A stretch of 51,512 nt of DNA from Treponemataceae bacterium (GCA_024680915.1 JAILBN010000052.1:1-51512); one strand, 5' to 3'. Positions 1 through 9,167 are shown, counted from the first letter of the stretch. Notes: generated by a model from the sequence alone, not told the origin. A program made the numbers and translations.

Positions 1-757
1 CATCGCCGTTCATTAATGCGCCCCATTGCGCCGCGCTCATGGCTCCCGTGCCTGAATCTGTAAGAAAGTCTATCGTTACTTTCTCTGCAGGCAAGCTGAA
101 AGGATTATAAAAAGCTTTTTTAAGGGCAGCTTCCCTTCCAAGCTCCACAAGTTTTGATAAGGGGAAGCGCAGCTGAAAGCCTATCGTTATTGCTATTATT
201 GTGGAACGAAGGGAGTGGTTTATAAGGAACATCTTGCTGTGGGCTTCTTGCGCAGGATTCAGGCGAAGTATGTAATTCTTATTGTCTTTTATAAAGAAGC
301 ACAGTTCTTTTACGGTTGACGCGATATCATCGTAATCAAGCTCCTTGTGAGTCGCATACCGGGTATATACCGCAAAGATATAGTTCAGGTATTCGTTGTA
401 GACATTCAGAACTGTCGTAATCCTTGATGATTCATTAAGCTGGTTGTTCTCAGCCTCACTTATTGCGGTTTTCAAAGCCTGGCTGTCTGGTTTCTTGATC
501 TGGGAAGTGTCAATGTTGTTCTCTTCGGTCAACTCAATCAGATTTGCTTCTTGTTCATCATCTTCCTCAGACTTCTTTTCACTATCGCTTATAGTACCTT
601 CGCTGTAAACCTCTGTGAAGCTCCAATCATTAAGAGCGGTTAAAAGTTCCTCCGAGACAGGGATCAAGTTGGTCAATATAAGAAAAGTCTTGTCTATAGA
701 GACATCATCTGTAAAGAAAACTCCTGCTTTTATGTCTGACACTTTAAAACTATTCAT
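1..757 (-). CDS. HD-GYP-like protein fused in frame to tryptophanase-like sequence (partial)
   Basis: An open frame starts at ATG 757 (AGGAG 5-6 nt upstream) and runs off the left edge without a stop. Residues 1-60 ([19 protein letters not shown]...) and about 175-205 ([16 protein letters not shown], then LSKLVELG) resemble spirochaete HD-GYP cyclic-di-GMP phosphodiesterases, where the next expected segment is like AALLHEIGM with the catalytic HD. Instead the frame continues [40 protein letters not shown]. That matches the N-terminal region of tryptophanase / tyrosine phenol-lyase (E. coli TnaA has [21 protein letters not shown]). The HD catalytic residues are therefore absent. The two identities are seen in the translation. 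Whether the join is a real gene fusion, a recombination scar or an assembly error at a contig edge cannot be decided here. Confidence 0.6.
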   Translation of the reverse strand, partial: MNSFKVSDIKAGVFFTDDVSIDKTFLILTNLIPVSEELLTALNDWSFTEVYSEGTISDSEKKSEEDDEQEANLIELTEENNIDTSQIKKPDSQALKTAISEAENNQLNESSRITTVLNVYNEYLNYIFAVYTRYATHKELDYDDIASTVKELCFFIKDNKNYILRLNPAQEAHSKMFLINHSLRSTIIAITIGFQLRFPLSKLVELGREAALKKAFYNPFSLPAEKVTIDFLTDSGTGAMSAAQWGALMNGD

Positions 758-903
758 ACAAACTCCTGGTATATGCGTGACTTTAGTGCTGCAAGAGAAA
801 TAACCTTCCCCTTATAATTCATCGGTAGTTTTGAGAATAAACATAAGATATATATAAGTATAAGGCTTTTTTTAGAATTTTAGTTATATAAAAGTGCTTT
901 ATT

Positions 904-944
904 AAAAAAAAGAGCCGGAAAACCACACACATTCGTTCTCCGGC
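904..944 (-). terminator. Rho-independent terminator after the lepB-PBP-MAF operon
   Basis: On the minus strand GCCGGAGAAC (935-944) pairs with GTTTTCCGGC (914-923), 10 bp with one G-U, loop of 11 nt. It is followed by TC and a run of eight T (904-911). It lies about 90 nt downstream of the MAF glycosyltransferase stop codon. Confidence 0.85.
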
Positions 945-953
945 CGGTGAACC

Positions 954-992
954 GACATCCTCCTCGGACGTCTGGATGTCGTAACCGTCCGA
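954..992 (-). other. Two interlocking 7-bp helices (pseudoknot or switch) 3' of the operon
   Basis: On the minus strand TCGGACG (986-992) pairs perfectly with CGTCCGA (964-970). GACATCC (974-980), in the loop of that hairpin, pairs perfectly with GGATGTC (954-960) just downstream. The arrangement is an H-type pseudoknot with linkers of 5, 3 and 3 nt, or two mutually exclusive hairpins, since a 3-nt linker over a 7-bp stem is tight. The element sits directly 5' of the terminator at 904-944, so an RNA reading through the MAF gene would end in it. I do not recognise a known RNA family. Confidence 0.5.
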
Positions 993-1035
993 AGTCAGTG
1001 TCATCAACAATAATAGTATCGGAAAAACACAAGGG

Positions 1036-2892
1036 TTACTTTAATAAGTTTTTTTCCCATTGTTCTATTGAGCTAAGAATGTGAGTGTATATGAGCTCCG
1101 AATACCTAAGGCTTTCTGTGTATGGATTGTCACTTTCTTTCTTTTGACCGGCTTTCATCGAGTCAAGCTCTTCTTTACCTGGGAAAAGAAGAGAGGCCAG
1201 CTCTGCCGCCTTGCTTTTGAGCAAGGCCCTGTCGCAGGCAGAAAGAGAACCCGATATCCTTTTGTATTCATTTTCTGTCTGGCAGTGGGTTTTGCAGAGT
1301 AAGGCAGCTTTTTCCGCGTAATACTTCATCTCCCTGAGGTCTTCCTTTAGTGAGCTTAAAGCCTTAGTAAGCTTTTCCTGTCTTTCCTGCTTATCTATAC
1401 TTAAGCTTTCTTCTTCCCCTTGGTCTATGAAGCTTTTTATTTGCATCTCTCGTTCTGCTTTCTCTAGGACATCCTTAATGTCCTTTTGGAATATACCTGG
1501 TATTCTAAGCCCCTCCGGCGTAAGGGTGGAGGTATGTAGGTCCGGATGCTCCGCTGCCCGGCTCTCGAACCACCATGCATATAGCTTCATCCTGTTGTCT
1601 GTTTTCAGCGGATTCCCATGGTAATCCTTTTCTATTACAGTGTTTGCCCCGAACAGGGCGTTGGAAACAGTCGTCTCTGCATTTTTGAGTCTATATGCTT
1701 CTGTAAGTGCTTTCTCTTCGAAAGTACTTCCCTTTGTATGAGTTTTACCCCCTGGAAAGCCCAAGTCCAAGCCTGCCACATATACGTCCCTGCATCCGCA
1801 GTATCGGGCGAAATCCCAGGTCGTTGATGCCACAGAGCCTCCTGTCCCAAGCTTTCCCTTGCTTCCTGTCCTGGCTTCTATATACTGGCCGAGGGGGAAG
1901 AAGGAGGCACAAAGGTGAATGCTCCTGCACTGGAACCTGAAAACAGAAGGATATGCCGCAGTGTCTGTTATAAGAATCGTTTCAGGGGCTGACAGTCCTG
2001 CTAAGTGACGGGCATTCCAAAACTGAGGGTCTGTAAGGACCACAAAGTGGGGTTGCACTCCCACCCGTAAGCATCCCCTTAATGCTGTGTCTACGCATAT
2101 CAGAAGACATCGTTTTTTCAGCTCTTTCAAAAAGGGGAGTATCCTGTCCAGACTTGGGCCTGCTCCTATGATACAGGCCGGAATCCCAGAAGCCTTTCCT
2201 TTGAAGGCTGTTATTCCTGGGCATTCTGCCATTTTACCTATATTGATGCACATGTTCCTGAACCATAGGCGGGAAAATGTTTTAAGAGTCCTGCTGTTTA
2301 TTTTATGCTTTTGTATGTTTCTTTCTACCAGGCATTTCAGTTCATTGAAAAATTGTGCTTCATGAAGCTCATGGGCCGGTGTCTGGAAAAAAAAGCAGTC
2401 TTCCATACCGTTTTTTTCCAGTATGGCTATTATCTGTGGTTGTGAAGCTCCTGTAAGGATTACACATGAAGGATGTCGGAAGACAGGGGTCCAGTCTACT
2501 GTATAAAATGCAGAAATAAGACGAGCTATACTGGGCTCTATTATGATGAGAGTTTTATTAGGGAATGTCTGGGTGAAGGAAACTGCTGTATAACCAAGTC
2601 CAGTTCCCATGAAAACTCCTGCTGAGAAATCCTTGCCTTCAGCAGCCGCAACTAGTTTATCTGCTTCTCTTTCCGGATTATACAAGGAGTGAAGCAGATT
2701 ACCCTCGTAAAGGGCTGTCCATGAGCCGTTTTTTGTTTTCTTCAACGAAACGTGGTCAGGTAGGGGAGCAGGCTTTTGTTCTGGAAAGAGAGATGCTTCC
2801 AGCATATTGAATAGTTCCGGGAATCTGATTTTAAAGGCATTTATGTTTTTTAAGTATAAATCAGGAGTAATCGGGGATATTTCATTTATCAT
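1036..2892 (-). CDS. Motility-associated factor (MAF/DUF115) glycosyltransferase family protein
   Basis: 618 residues. The N-terminal half has a nucleotide-fold motif GVFMGTGLGYTAVSF and then IIIEPSIARL. The centre carries the family hallmark IPACIIGAGPSLDRILPFL followed by LLICVDTALR and HFVVLTDPQ, as in MAF_flag10/MptE-like proteins. A charged, probably coiled C-terminus follows. In flagellated bacteria this family modifies flagellins with sugars, and spirochaete periplasmic flagella are a plausible target; the target is inferred. It starts 7 nt after the PBP stop (ATG 2892, weak Shine-Dalgarno), so it is probably translated from the lepB-PBP transcript. Its link to the two envelope genes may be only transcriptional. 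Confidence 0.8.
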   Translation of the reverse strand: MINEISPITPDLYLKNINAFKIRFPELFNMLEASLFPEQKPAPLPDHVSLKKTKNGSWTALYEGNLLHSLYNPEREADKLVAAAEGKDFSAGVFMGTGLGYTAVSFTQTFPNKTLIIIEPSIARLISAFYTVDWTPVFRHPSCVILTGASQPQIIAILEKNGMEDCFFFQTPAHELHEAQFFNELKCLVERNIQKHKINSRTLKTFSRLWFRNMCINIGKMAECPGITAFKGKASGIPACIIGAGPSLDRILPFLKELKKRCLLICVDTALRGCLRVGVQPHFVVLTDPQFWNARHLAGLSAPETILITDTAAYPSVFRFQCRSIHLCASFFPLGQYIEARTGSKGKLGTGGSVASTTWDFARYCGCRDVYVAGLDLGFPGGKTHTKGSTFEEKALTEAYRLKNAETTVSNALFGANTVIEKDYHGNPLKTDNRMKLYAWWFESRAAEHPDLHTSTLTPEGLRIPGIFQKDIKDVLEKAEREMQIKSFIDQGEEESLSIDKQERQEKLTKALSSLKEDLREMKYYAEKAALLCKTHCQTENEYKRISGSLSACDRALLKSKAAELASLLFPGKEELDSMKAGQKKESDNPYTESLRYSELIYTHILSSIEQWEKNLLK

Positions 2893-2899
2893 ATATCAC

Positions 2900-4789
2900 T
2901 TATTCCAGTTTCAGCTCTATCACCATGTCCTGTGTTACCGGTGTTCCTGGCGGTGGATTTTGAGAGACGACGTATCCGTCACCTTCTATGAGTATTGTTA
3001 TGTCACTTCTGTTCAGAAGGTCAGTCAGCAGCTTTTTAGGTGTACCCGTAAAATCAGGAAGCTCATCTCCTATTTCCGCCGCTTTGCCTGTATAGAATGA
3101 TATTGATCCTGAATGCATCAGGGAAGTAGCGTTTGCCCTTGCGATTCCAAGATGGTCTATTATCACATCCGCAGCCTCTGCTATTACAGGGGCGACGATA
3201 CGTCCTGCATAGGTTTCTCCCTTCGCTTTGCTTATAACGATATACAGTATTATTTCCGGGGCATCTATGGGGAATATAGATATACAGTTGGAAAGAAAAT
3301 CCGTGTCGCTGTAGCCATATCCATCCTCAGCCTGCATCTGAGCTGTGCCTGTCTTGACACCTATGTGAACGTCAGCCAGGTTTGCCCTGTGTCCAGTTCC
3401 CGTACGGGCTACTGTTTCCATGCAGCTTAGGAGGTATTCAGCTGTATCGCTTGATATGGCACGCTCTTTGAATATCGGTTCGTGTTTGTATTCCACAGTA
3501 CCGGAGGCATCCTCTATTTTTGATATTATAGTTGGCTGGACAGGGATTCCTCCGTTTGCGATAGCTGAAGCAGCCTGAATCATTTGAAGAGCGGAGACGC
3601 TTATTTCCTGGCCGATGGATATGGTAGGCTGTGAACGAAGGGACCAACGTGAGCTTGACGGACTGTTTACAAGTCCCCAGGTTTCCTTGGGAAGCTCTAT
3701 GCCTGTCTTAGTTCCGAACCCGAATTTATGGATGTATTCCAGGAAAAGCTGGGTGTCTATTTTCTGACTCATCTGCGCAAGAGCATCATTGCAGGAATAT
3801 TTCAGAGCCTCCTCTGCTGTTATCCTCCCGTGGTGGTCAAGACAGGTTATAACCGCTTTCTCTCCTTTTGCGTCTGTTATTTCGAAGCGTCCGTCGCACA
3901 CGAAAGTGTCATCTTTTGATATAGCTCCTGACTCAATGAAAGATGCGACGGAGAATATCTTGAATACAGAACCTGGCTCATAGGCTAAGACTGTCGGTCT
4001 GTTTGTCTGTTGCTCTGGACTGCTGTTAGGGTAATCATTCAGGTTGACGGAAGGCAGGCTTATGTATGAGAGCAGCTCTCCTGTTTTTGAATTCATGGCC
4101 AGGAGCATCAGACTCTCCGCTCCTGTGTCGTCCATGGCCTTGGCCGCTATCTTCTCGAGTTTATATTGAAGGTTTGAGTCTATCGTAAGATATACGTTTT
4201 TTCCCCTTAGTGTTGTGTTCTCTGTTATGTCGTTTATAGGAGGTATGGCAGGAGACAGTGTTTCCTGCATGGAATATTCTATTCCGGAAAGTCCTTTTCC
4301 GTCATCGCCCATAAAGCCTATTACCTGGGCTGCAAGTGCATTCTCAGGATATATACGTCCTGGTATGGAATCAAAATACAGCCCTCTGAGGTTTTCCTTT
4401 TCTATAGCTGCCTCAAGCTCATCGTGCTGGCTTTCGGAAAGCTTTTTCTTTATATATAGGAAATTTGTCTTACTGTTGATAATCATATCCTTTATTGTTT
4501 CAGGATCGATTCCTATGACGGGAGCGACTGTCTGGGCCGCGAGTCCCTCCCTGTTTATTAGAAGAGAGGGAGTGGCCGCAAGATGGTAGAAGGTGGTGTC
4601 CACAGCGAGAGGCTTCCCGCTTTTGTCCAATATGGAACCTCTTTCCACCTCTATAGAGACGTTCACGGAAGTTTTATTTTCTTTGAAAGCGAGACTACCG
4701 TAAAAAAATATTATATATCCTGCAAAAATGAGAAAAAAGATTACTAGTATTATCAGTCTTGGTTTAGAAAAAAAATTATTCAACGCCAT
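2900..4789 (-). CDS. Class B penicillin-binding protein (FtsI-type transpeptidase) with C-terminal PASTA-like domain
   Basis: 629 residues. One N-terminal membrane segment (about 10-30, LIILVIFFLIFAGYIIF) is followed by the dimerisation segment RGSILDKSGKPLA. The transpeptidase motifs are EPGSVFKIF (SxxK, Ser near 274), YSCNDAL (SxN, near 332) and VKTGTAQ (KTG, near 479). The last ~60 residues (LPDFTGTPKKLLTDLL ... PPPGTPV) look like a single PASTA domain. The protein cross-links peptidoglycan in the periplasm; division (FtsI/PBP3) is more likely than elongation (PBP2) because of the PASTA tail, but this is not certain. Its ATG lies inside the end of lepB (10-nt overlap), so the two genes are translationally coupled. 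Confidence 0.88.
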   Translation of the reverse strand: MALNNFFSKPRLIILVIFFLIFAGYIIFFYGSLAFKENKTSVNVSIEVERGSILDKSGKPLAVDTTFYHLAATPSLLINREGLAAQTVAPVIGIDPETIKDMIINSKTNFLYIKKKLSESQHDELEAAIEKENLRGLYFDSIPGRIYPENALAAQVIGFMGDDGKGLSGIEYSMQETLSPAIPPINDITENTTLRGKNVYLTIDSNLQYKLEKIAAKAMDDTGAESLMLLAMNSKTGELLSYISLPSVNLNDYPNSSPEQQTNRPTVLAYEPGSVFKIFSVASFIESGAISKDDTFVCDGRFEITDAKGEKAVITCLDHHGRITAEEALKYSCNDALAQMSQKIDTQLFLEYIHKFGFGTKTGIELPKETWGLVNSPSSSRWSLRSQPTISIGQEISVSALQMIQAASAIANGGIPVQPTIISKIEDASGTVEYKHEPIFKERAISSDTAEYLLSCMETVARTGTGHRANLADVHIGVKTGTAQMQAEDGYGYSDTDFLSNCISIFPIDAPEIILYIVISKAKGETYAGRIVAPVIAEAADVIIDHLGIARANATSLMHSGSISFYTGKAAEIGDELPDFTGTPKKLLTDLLNRSDITILIEGDGYVVSQNPPPGTPVTQDMVIELKLE

Positions 4790-5283
4790 AAAACTTTTCC
4801 AAGTATGCAGTTTATTTCAATAAAACCATAGGTCCGTGAATCTACGGAATCCTCGTAGTTATCACCCACGGCTAAGATTGTTCCCTCTGGAACTATCTTG
4901 TTATATTTTATCCTCTGGTATTGTTGTTCTGACAGAGGAATTTCCTTTCCCAGTACTGAGAAACTATATCCTGAATCCTTTGAAAAATCCAGTGCTATAT
5001 TCTCTGTCGCTACGCATCGTTTCAAGACCATCTTGTTATTCATGTAATAGATGATTATGTCGTCAATCTCTGGTTCTGCCCACTGGACTAGGAGCTTTCC
5101 TGTGAAGGGATTTGCTATTCCGTAGGCCAGCTTGTTTATTACCACCATATCACCATCTTTTATAGTGGGTTCCATCGATGTCCCCGAGACTTTTTGCACA
5201 TTGAATATGAAGACTCTTAGAAATATTCCTGCTGCAATTCCGGCTGCGATATAGATCAGGATGTTCCTTTTCCTAGATTTCAT
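4780..5283 (-). CDS. lepB: Signal peptidase I
   Basis: 167 residues, short but typical for a single-anchor type. An N-terminal membrane anchor (ILIYIAAGIAAGIFLRVFIF) precedes box B SGTSMEPTIKDGD with the catalytic Ser near 36, the general-base region MVLKRCVA with Lys near 88, and box E VGDNYEDSVDSRTYG. It cleaves secretory signal peptides on the outer face of the cytoplasmic membrane. It is first in an operon with the PBP and MAF genes. Its ATG lies 8 nt downstream of a good -10 box with no room for a normal leader. Confidence 0.93.
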   Translation of the reverse strand: MKSRKRNILIYIAAGIAAGIFLRVFIFNVQKVSGTSMEPTIKDGDMVVINKLAYGIANPFTGKLLVQWAEPEIDDIIIYYMNNKMVLKRCVATENIALDFSKDSGYSFSVLGKEIPLSEQQYQRIKYNKIVPEGTILAVGDNYEDSVDSRTYGFIEINCILGKVLWR

Positions 5284-5291
5284 AGCAGTTT

Positions 5292-5320
5292 ATTCTAATA
5301 TGGAGCTTTGTTTATGTCGA
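5292..5320 (-). promoter_or_regulatory. Sigma-70 promoter of the lepB operon
   Basis: On the minus strand TCGACA (5315-5320), a 17-nt spacer, then TAGAAT (5292-5297). The -10 ends 8 nt before the lepB ATG, so the mRNA 5' end should fall at or within a base or two of the start codon. The divergent M23 gene begins on the other side of the -35. Confidence 0.6.
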
Positions 5321-5329
5321 TAGAAGAGT

Positions 5330-6502
5330 ATGGAAATTATCAGTTTTCTTGATGCCCGTGCTTATGAAGGCTCTGATTACGAGCCTGCTTCCTTTGACAA
5401 GATGCTTGAAAAGCAGAGAGTGATTCAGCGTTCCTTGCGGAAAAAATCTCTTCCCAGTGTGAGGACTGCTCAGAAAATAAGCAGTGAACCATATGAAATT
5501 ATAAAAGTTTTCTCCTCCTCAGTTTATGGACTTCGTTGGTTCTTCGCCGTGGTCGCGGCGGTTGCCCTTGCCTCCTTGCTGCTTTTTAGGGTTTATTCAT
5601 ATATCATATCCAGACCCCAGCCTGCGGTTTTTACTTCCGAGGATCTTTCTGCAGAAAGCTATATCGTAGACAGCGCGATGAAGCAATTGTTCGTTGAGGA
5701 TGGGTATTCCGAGGTCAGTGATGATGGAACTATTGCTGATGTTACTGTCAGCCTTCCTTTTTCCAGAGCTGTTGAGTACAGTGAATATGTAGTCGCTTCC
5801 GGTGATAATATAACGAATATTTCCAGGAAATATGGACTTTCTAACATATCGACTCTTATATCTGTGAATAACATAGAGAATGTCCGTAAATTATGGGTCG
5901 GTCAGAAACTTAAGATTCCCTCAATGGATGGAATAGCTTATAAAGTCGGCTCCGGTGATACTCTGGCCTCCCTTTCGGCCAAGTATGGTATTTCCGTTGA
6001 GGATATACTGGATGTGAACGAGCTGACTTCAGATATTCTTTATCCTGGTTCTGTTCTTTTCATTCCAGGAGGAAAGCTTGATTCAGAGTCTCTCAAGAAG
6101 TCCCTTGGAGAATTGTGGATAAAACCCCTGGCCTGCAGCTATCGGGTAACTTCTCAGTTCGGCTACAGGGCGGATCCCTTCACTGGAGTACGCAGTTATC
6201 ATACTGGCATTGATCTGGCTGTCTCTGCCGGAACCCCTATACGTGCCTGTATGGGAGGGACGGTCTCTACTGCTGGCTGGAGCAATATATACGGAAATTA
6301 TGTTATTATTTCTCATAGTAATGGATATCAGACCTTATATGCCCATATGACAAAATATACAGTAACAAAAGGTGAGAAGGTAAATCAGGGACAGAATATA
6401 GGCTATGTGGGCAGTACAGGTTATTCAACAGGTCCTCATCTTCATTTTTCTGTGTACAAGAACAGCCAGCTTGTATCACCGTCTACTATTTTGAAATTGT
6501 AA
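5330..6502 (+). CDS. LysM-M23 (LytM-type) peptidoglycan endopeptidase family protein
   Basis: 390 residues. A cytoplasmic N-terminus (~60 residues), then one membrane segment (about 68-88, WFFAVVAAVALASLLLF), place the rest outside the membrane. Two LysM peptidoglycan-binding repeats follow (EYVVASGDNITNISRKYGL and AYKVGSGDTLASLSAKYGI, about 160-250). The M23 peptidase domain contains SQFGYRADPFTG, HTGIDL and GPHLHFSV, so both zinc-binding His motifs are intact. It probably trims peptide cross-links during growth or division, fitting its divergent pairing with lepB and a PBP. The start codon has only a weak AGAAG upstream. Confidence 0.88.
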   Translation: MEIISFLDARAYEGSDYEPASFDKMLEKQRVIQRSLRKKSLPSVRTAQKISSEPYEIIKVFSSSVYGLRWFFAVVAAVALASLLLFRVYSYIISRPQPAVFTSEDLSAESYIVDSAMKQLFVEDGYSEVSDDGTIADVTVSLPFSRAVEYSEYVVASGDNITNISRKYGLSNISTLISVNNIENVRKLWVGQKLKIPSMDGIAYKVGSGDTLASLSAKYGISVEDILDVNELTSDILYPGSVLFIPGGKLDSESLKKSLGELWIKPLACSYRVTSQFGYRADPFTGVRSYHTGIDLAVSAGTPIRACMGGTVSTAGWSNIYGNYVIISHSNGYQTLYAHMTKYTVTKGEKVNQGQNIGYVGSTGYSTGPHLHFSVYKNSQLVSPSTILKL

Positions 6503-6590
6503 ATTATATATGGGAAAAGGTCATTGAGCTGATGTCTTTCATCTTCTGATATAGTCAGTGACCGGCGTAAAAAAGTTATCAGGAGGAAAT

Positions 6591-6848
6591 ATGCGTTTGC
6601 CAGGAATATGCATTGATTGCGGAAGGACAATAAGCAAGGAGTTCGTTTATTGTCCGTGGTGCGGCTGTTCCCAAGTTGAGGCTGACCTTGTTCCTGTGGG
6701 TGCTTCTTCAGGAAGGAAAAAAATATCCTCTTCAGATGTCGAGAATTACGGAAAAAGATCACGACTGTCTCGTATAAACACCATGCTTGACGATTTGGAA
6801 AGAGATATGACAATATTTATGATTAGAAGGGAAAAAGAAAAAATATGA
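6591..6848 (+). CDS. Small zinc-ribbon protein
   Basis: 85 residues from ATG 6591, chosen over an upstream in-frame start because AGGAGG (6581-6586) lies directly in front of it. Two CxxC knuckles (CIDCGRT and CPWCGC) make a compact zinc ribbon near the N-terminus. The C-terminal half is charged and helical (LSRINTMLDDLERDMTIF). No signal peptide is visible, so it should be cytoplasmic. It overlaps the next gene by 4 nt (ATGA), so the two are translationally coupled. Function unknown; its partner may be the downstream propeller protein's gene product or its expression. Confidence 0.75.
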   Translation: MRLPGICIDCGRTISKEFVYCPWCGCSQVEADLVPVGASSGRKKISSSDVENYGKRSRLSRINTMLDDLERDMTIFMIRREKEKI

Positions 6849-9133
6849 AATTTAGTTTTCATTATGCATTAGTTGACGATGACACAAAATCAATTAACAG
6901 GCAAAGGGCTGTGAAAGCCTTGCTTTTGTCTGTCCTAATGTCTTTTTTTTGTCTGCCTGTGTTTTCTCAGGTCACCTTTTCGTCTCTCGATCTTAATAGC
7001 GCTGATAAACTTCTTTATGCGGCTCAGACTTCTTCCAAAGAGAATATAACCTATAAAAAGCTTTATTGTGCTTCTCTTACAGACAATATAAGAGAAGCTG
7101 CTGCTGGAGAAAGCCTTCTCCTTACATGTTTCCCTGAAAAAATGGAGGTTTTCCTCGGCGGCCAGAAGCTTCAGATACGTAATTCCGATGGTATAGCAGA
7201 ATACTCGGTTCCAGAAAAGCGGCTCACCTGGATTTCCGGTAAAGATTCAGTCAATATGGCGGCTATCTCCGTCAGTCCGGATGGAAACTGGCAGTGTCGT
7301 TTTGTGAAAAAGACCGCGGCCCGGGCTGATCTGATACTTGAGAATATGGTGACTGGACAATCCAGGGTTCTTGCCCCTGATACAGAGTTTTCCTACAGCT
7401 ATGTTCCGGTACTTTGGTCTCCGGATTCAGCCCGCTTGATCTACGAAAAGGAAGGAACCCTCTATTTCCTTGAGACAAGCGAGACTTTCAGCTTATCGGC
7501 CATGTCTGAGGAGTTCCGTAAAATCGGGCATGGAAGGATATCCAATGTCTGCTGGGCTACATCCTCTCTTCTTGTATATATAAATTGTGACATCGTTTAT
7601 AAAATTTCTACCAATGAGTTTTATACCCGTGCACTTTATGCGGATCTTATGGGGTCGGGAACTGTCGCAGGCAGGCTTCCCAATGCCTTCAATAATATGA
7701 CTGATACCTTCTGGACAAATAGTGACGCTTCTTCTATCGTCCTTGTGCAGAATAATCGTACCTTGTGGTATATGGAGCTGGACGGTACGGACTTTAACTT
7801 CGTCACGACTCTTTTTTCTTATCCCTTCGTCAGTGTCCCGGGAACTGCTGTTTCTTTCAAGGTCTTTTGGACTGAGGAGACATCAGGGAGCGAGGTGCCT
7901 ATCGTATGGATAGAGCAGATTCACGAGAGCAGCTATGAGAGCTATGTCTATAAGCTTGTGGAGAATCCTTCTAAAAACAGTACTTATTTCGCCGCTCTTC
8001 CTCTGCCGGTTTTTGTTACGGAGCCTATTCTTTCTCCTGACGGCAAGCTGCTTTGTTTCCGCGATAAAAACAGCTTGCATATATACAAGCTTTCAACCTG
8101 GCAGCAGGTTTATGTTTTTGCTGAGGAGGACATCGTTTCTGCCCGTTGGATAGATAGAAGGAATCTCTTTATAGGAGGAACGGAGACAGTTCGCCTGTGG
8201 GAGCTTGGAACCCTTACTTCAAAGGTGCTTCTTCTTTCTTCTGCAGAAAGATTTGCCTGGGACGCCCTTTCTGATGGAATTATAGTTTCTAACTCCTCCG
8301 GCACCTACAAATATAATGAGAAGCAAAATGTGTGGGAATCATACGCTTCTTCCATAGTAAGGAAAGCTGTGACTCAAAACAGTTATTTCCGTGTTTTCCT
8401 TGGAAGCTCTGGGAACCCGGATTTCAATAATGCGATTTATGTCCGTTCTCTTACAGGCCTTTATTCAACAAGCCCTCTGTACAGGAATCATATGGACAAG
8501 GAGGATTTGCGTCCGGCCATAGCCCTTGTCCTTGATGCCCTTGATAACGCCGATGGTCTTGCTAAGGTTCTTGAGGTTCTGGAAAAAAACAATTTGAAGG
8601 TTACCTTCTTCCTGAATGGAGAGTTTATACGCCGCTTCCCTTCTGCAGTGCAGGAGATCGCTGATGCAGGCCATGAATGTGCTTCCATGTTCTTTACCTC
8701 AGCTGATCTTACATCATCATCCTTTATAAGTGATGAAAGCTTCATAAGGCGTGGTCTTGCCAGAAATGAGGATGAGTTTTACGCGCTTACCGGTAGAGAG
8801 CTCACTCTGTATTGGCATGCTCCCCTATACAAGGTCGACCCGGGTGTATTGGCTTCTGGTCTGGCCGCCGGATACACCTATATAGATACTTCGACACCCT
8901 TATATGACACAACTACTCTTGAGGATGCCGCCGTATGGGGTGGAAAGTACTTTACCACGGCTGATGCCATAGACAATATATCCCATTTCTTTAAGGAAAA
9001 CGCTGTAATTCCTGTATCTCTGGGAATGGCAGAGGGAACAAGAAGCGATTATCTCTATAACCGTTTCGATGTTCTTGTAGAAGCTATCATTGATGCAGGT
9101 TTCAGAATAGTTCCGGTATCTGAAATAAAATAG
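6845..9133 (+). CDS. Secreted beta-propeller protein with degenerate NodB polysaccharide-deacetylase domain
   Basis: 762 residues. A late N-terminal signal peptide (about 23-41, ALLLSVLMSFFCLPVFS) is followed by a long beta-rich region with TolB/WD-like repeats (SVSPDGNWQCRF, LWSPDSARLIYE, ILSPDGKLLCFRDK). The C-terminal ~205 residues have the NodB fold pattern (VLEVLEKNNLKVTFFLNGEFIRRFP, AGHECAS). The metal site is missing: the usual TFDDG reads VLDAL, and the usual HxxxH reads MFFTS. The usual RxPxG motif reads YWHAPLY. It is therefore probably not a zinc deacetylase and may be a glycan-binding or scaffolding protein of the periplasm or surface. Family assignment is by fold pattern; the loss of residues is seen directly. 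Confidence 0.72.
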   Translation: MKFSFHYALVDDDTKSINRQRAVKALLLSVLMSFFCLPVFSQVTFSSLDLNSADKLLYAAQTSSKENITYKKLYCASLTDNIREAAAGESLLLTCFPEKMEVFLGGQKLQIRNSDGIAEYSVPEKRLTWISGKDSVNMAAISVSPDGNWQCRFVKKTAARADLILENMVTGQSRVLAPDTEFSYSYVPVLWSPDSARLIYEKEGTLYFLETSETFSLSAMSEEFRKIGHGRISNVCWATSSLLVYINCDIVYKISTNEFYTRALYADLMGSGTVAGRLPNAFNNMTDTFWTNSDASSIVLVQNNRTLWYMELDGTDFNFVTTLFSYPFVSVPGTAVSFKVFWTEETSGSEVPIVWIEQIHESSYESYVYKLVENPSKNSTYFAALPLPVFVTEPILSPDGKLLCFRDKNSLHIYKLSTWQQVYVFAEEDIVSARWIDRRNLFIGGTETVRLWELGTLTSKVLLLSSAERFAWDALSDGIIVSNSSGTYKYNEKQNVWESYASSIVRKAVTQNSYFRVFLGSSGNPDFNNAIYVRSLTGLYSTSPLYRNHMDKEDLRPAIALVLDALDNADGLAKVLEVLEKNNLKVTFFLNGEFIRRFPSAVQEIADAGHECASMFFTSADLTSSSFISDESFIRRGLARNEDEFYALTGRELTLYWHAPLYKVDPGVLASGLAAGYTYIDTSTPLYDTTTLEDAAVWGGKYFTTADAIDNISHFFKENAVIPVSLGMAEGTRSDYLYNRFDVLVEAIIDAGFRIVPVSEIK

Positions 9134-9167
9134 TCATATTGAAGGAAGCGATGCCAATGATTCCGAT

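Noticed and set aside
819-1010. 63-residue minus-strand ORF after the MAF gene
   Set aside because: It reads straight through the two helices and the terminator and ends in low-complexity AT sequence; the RNA structure explains the region better.
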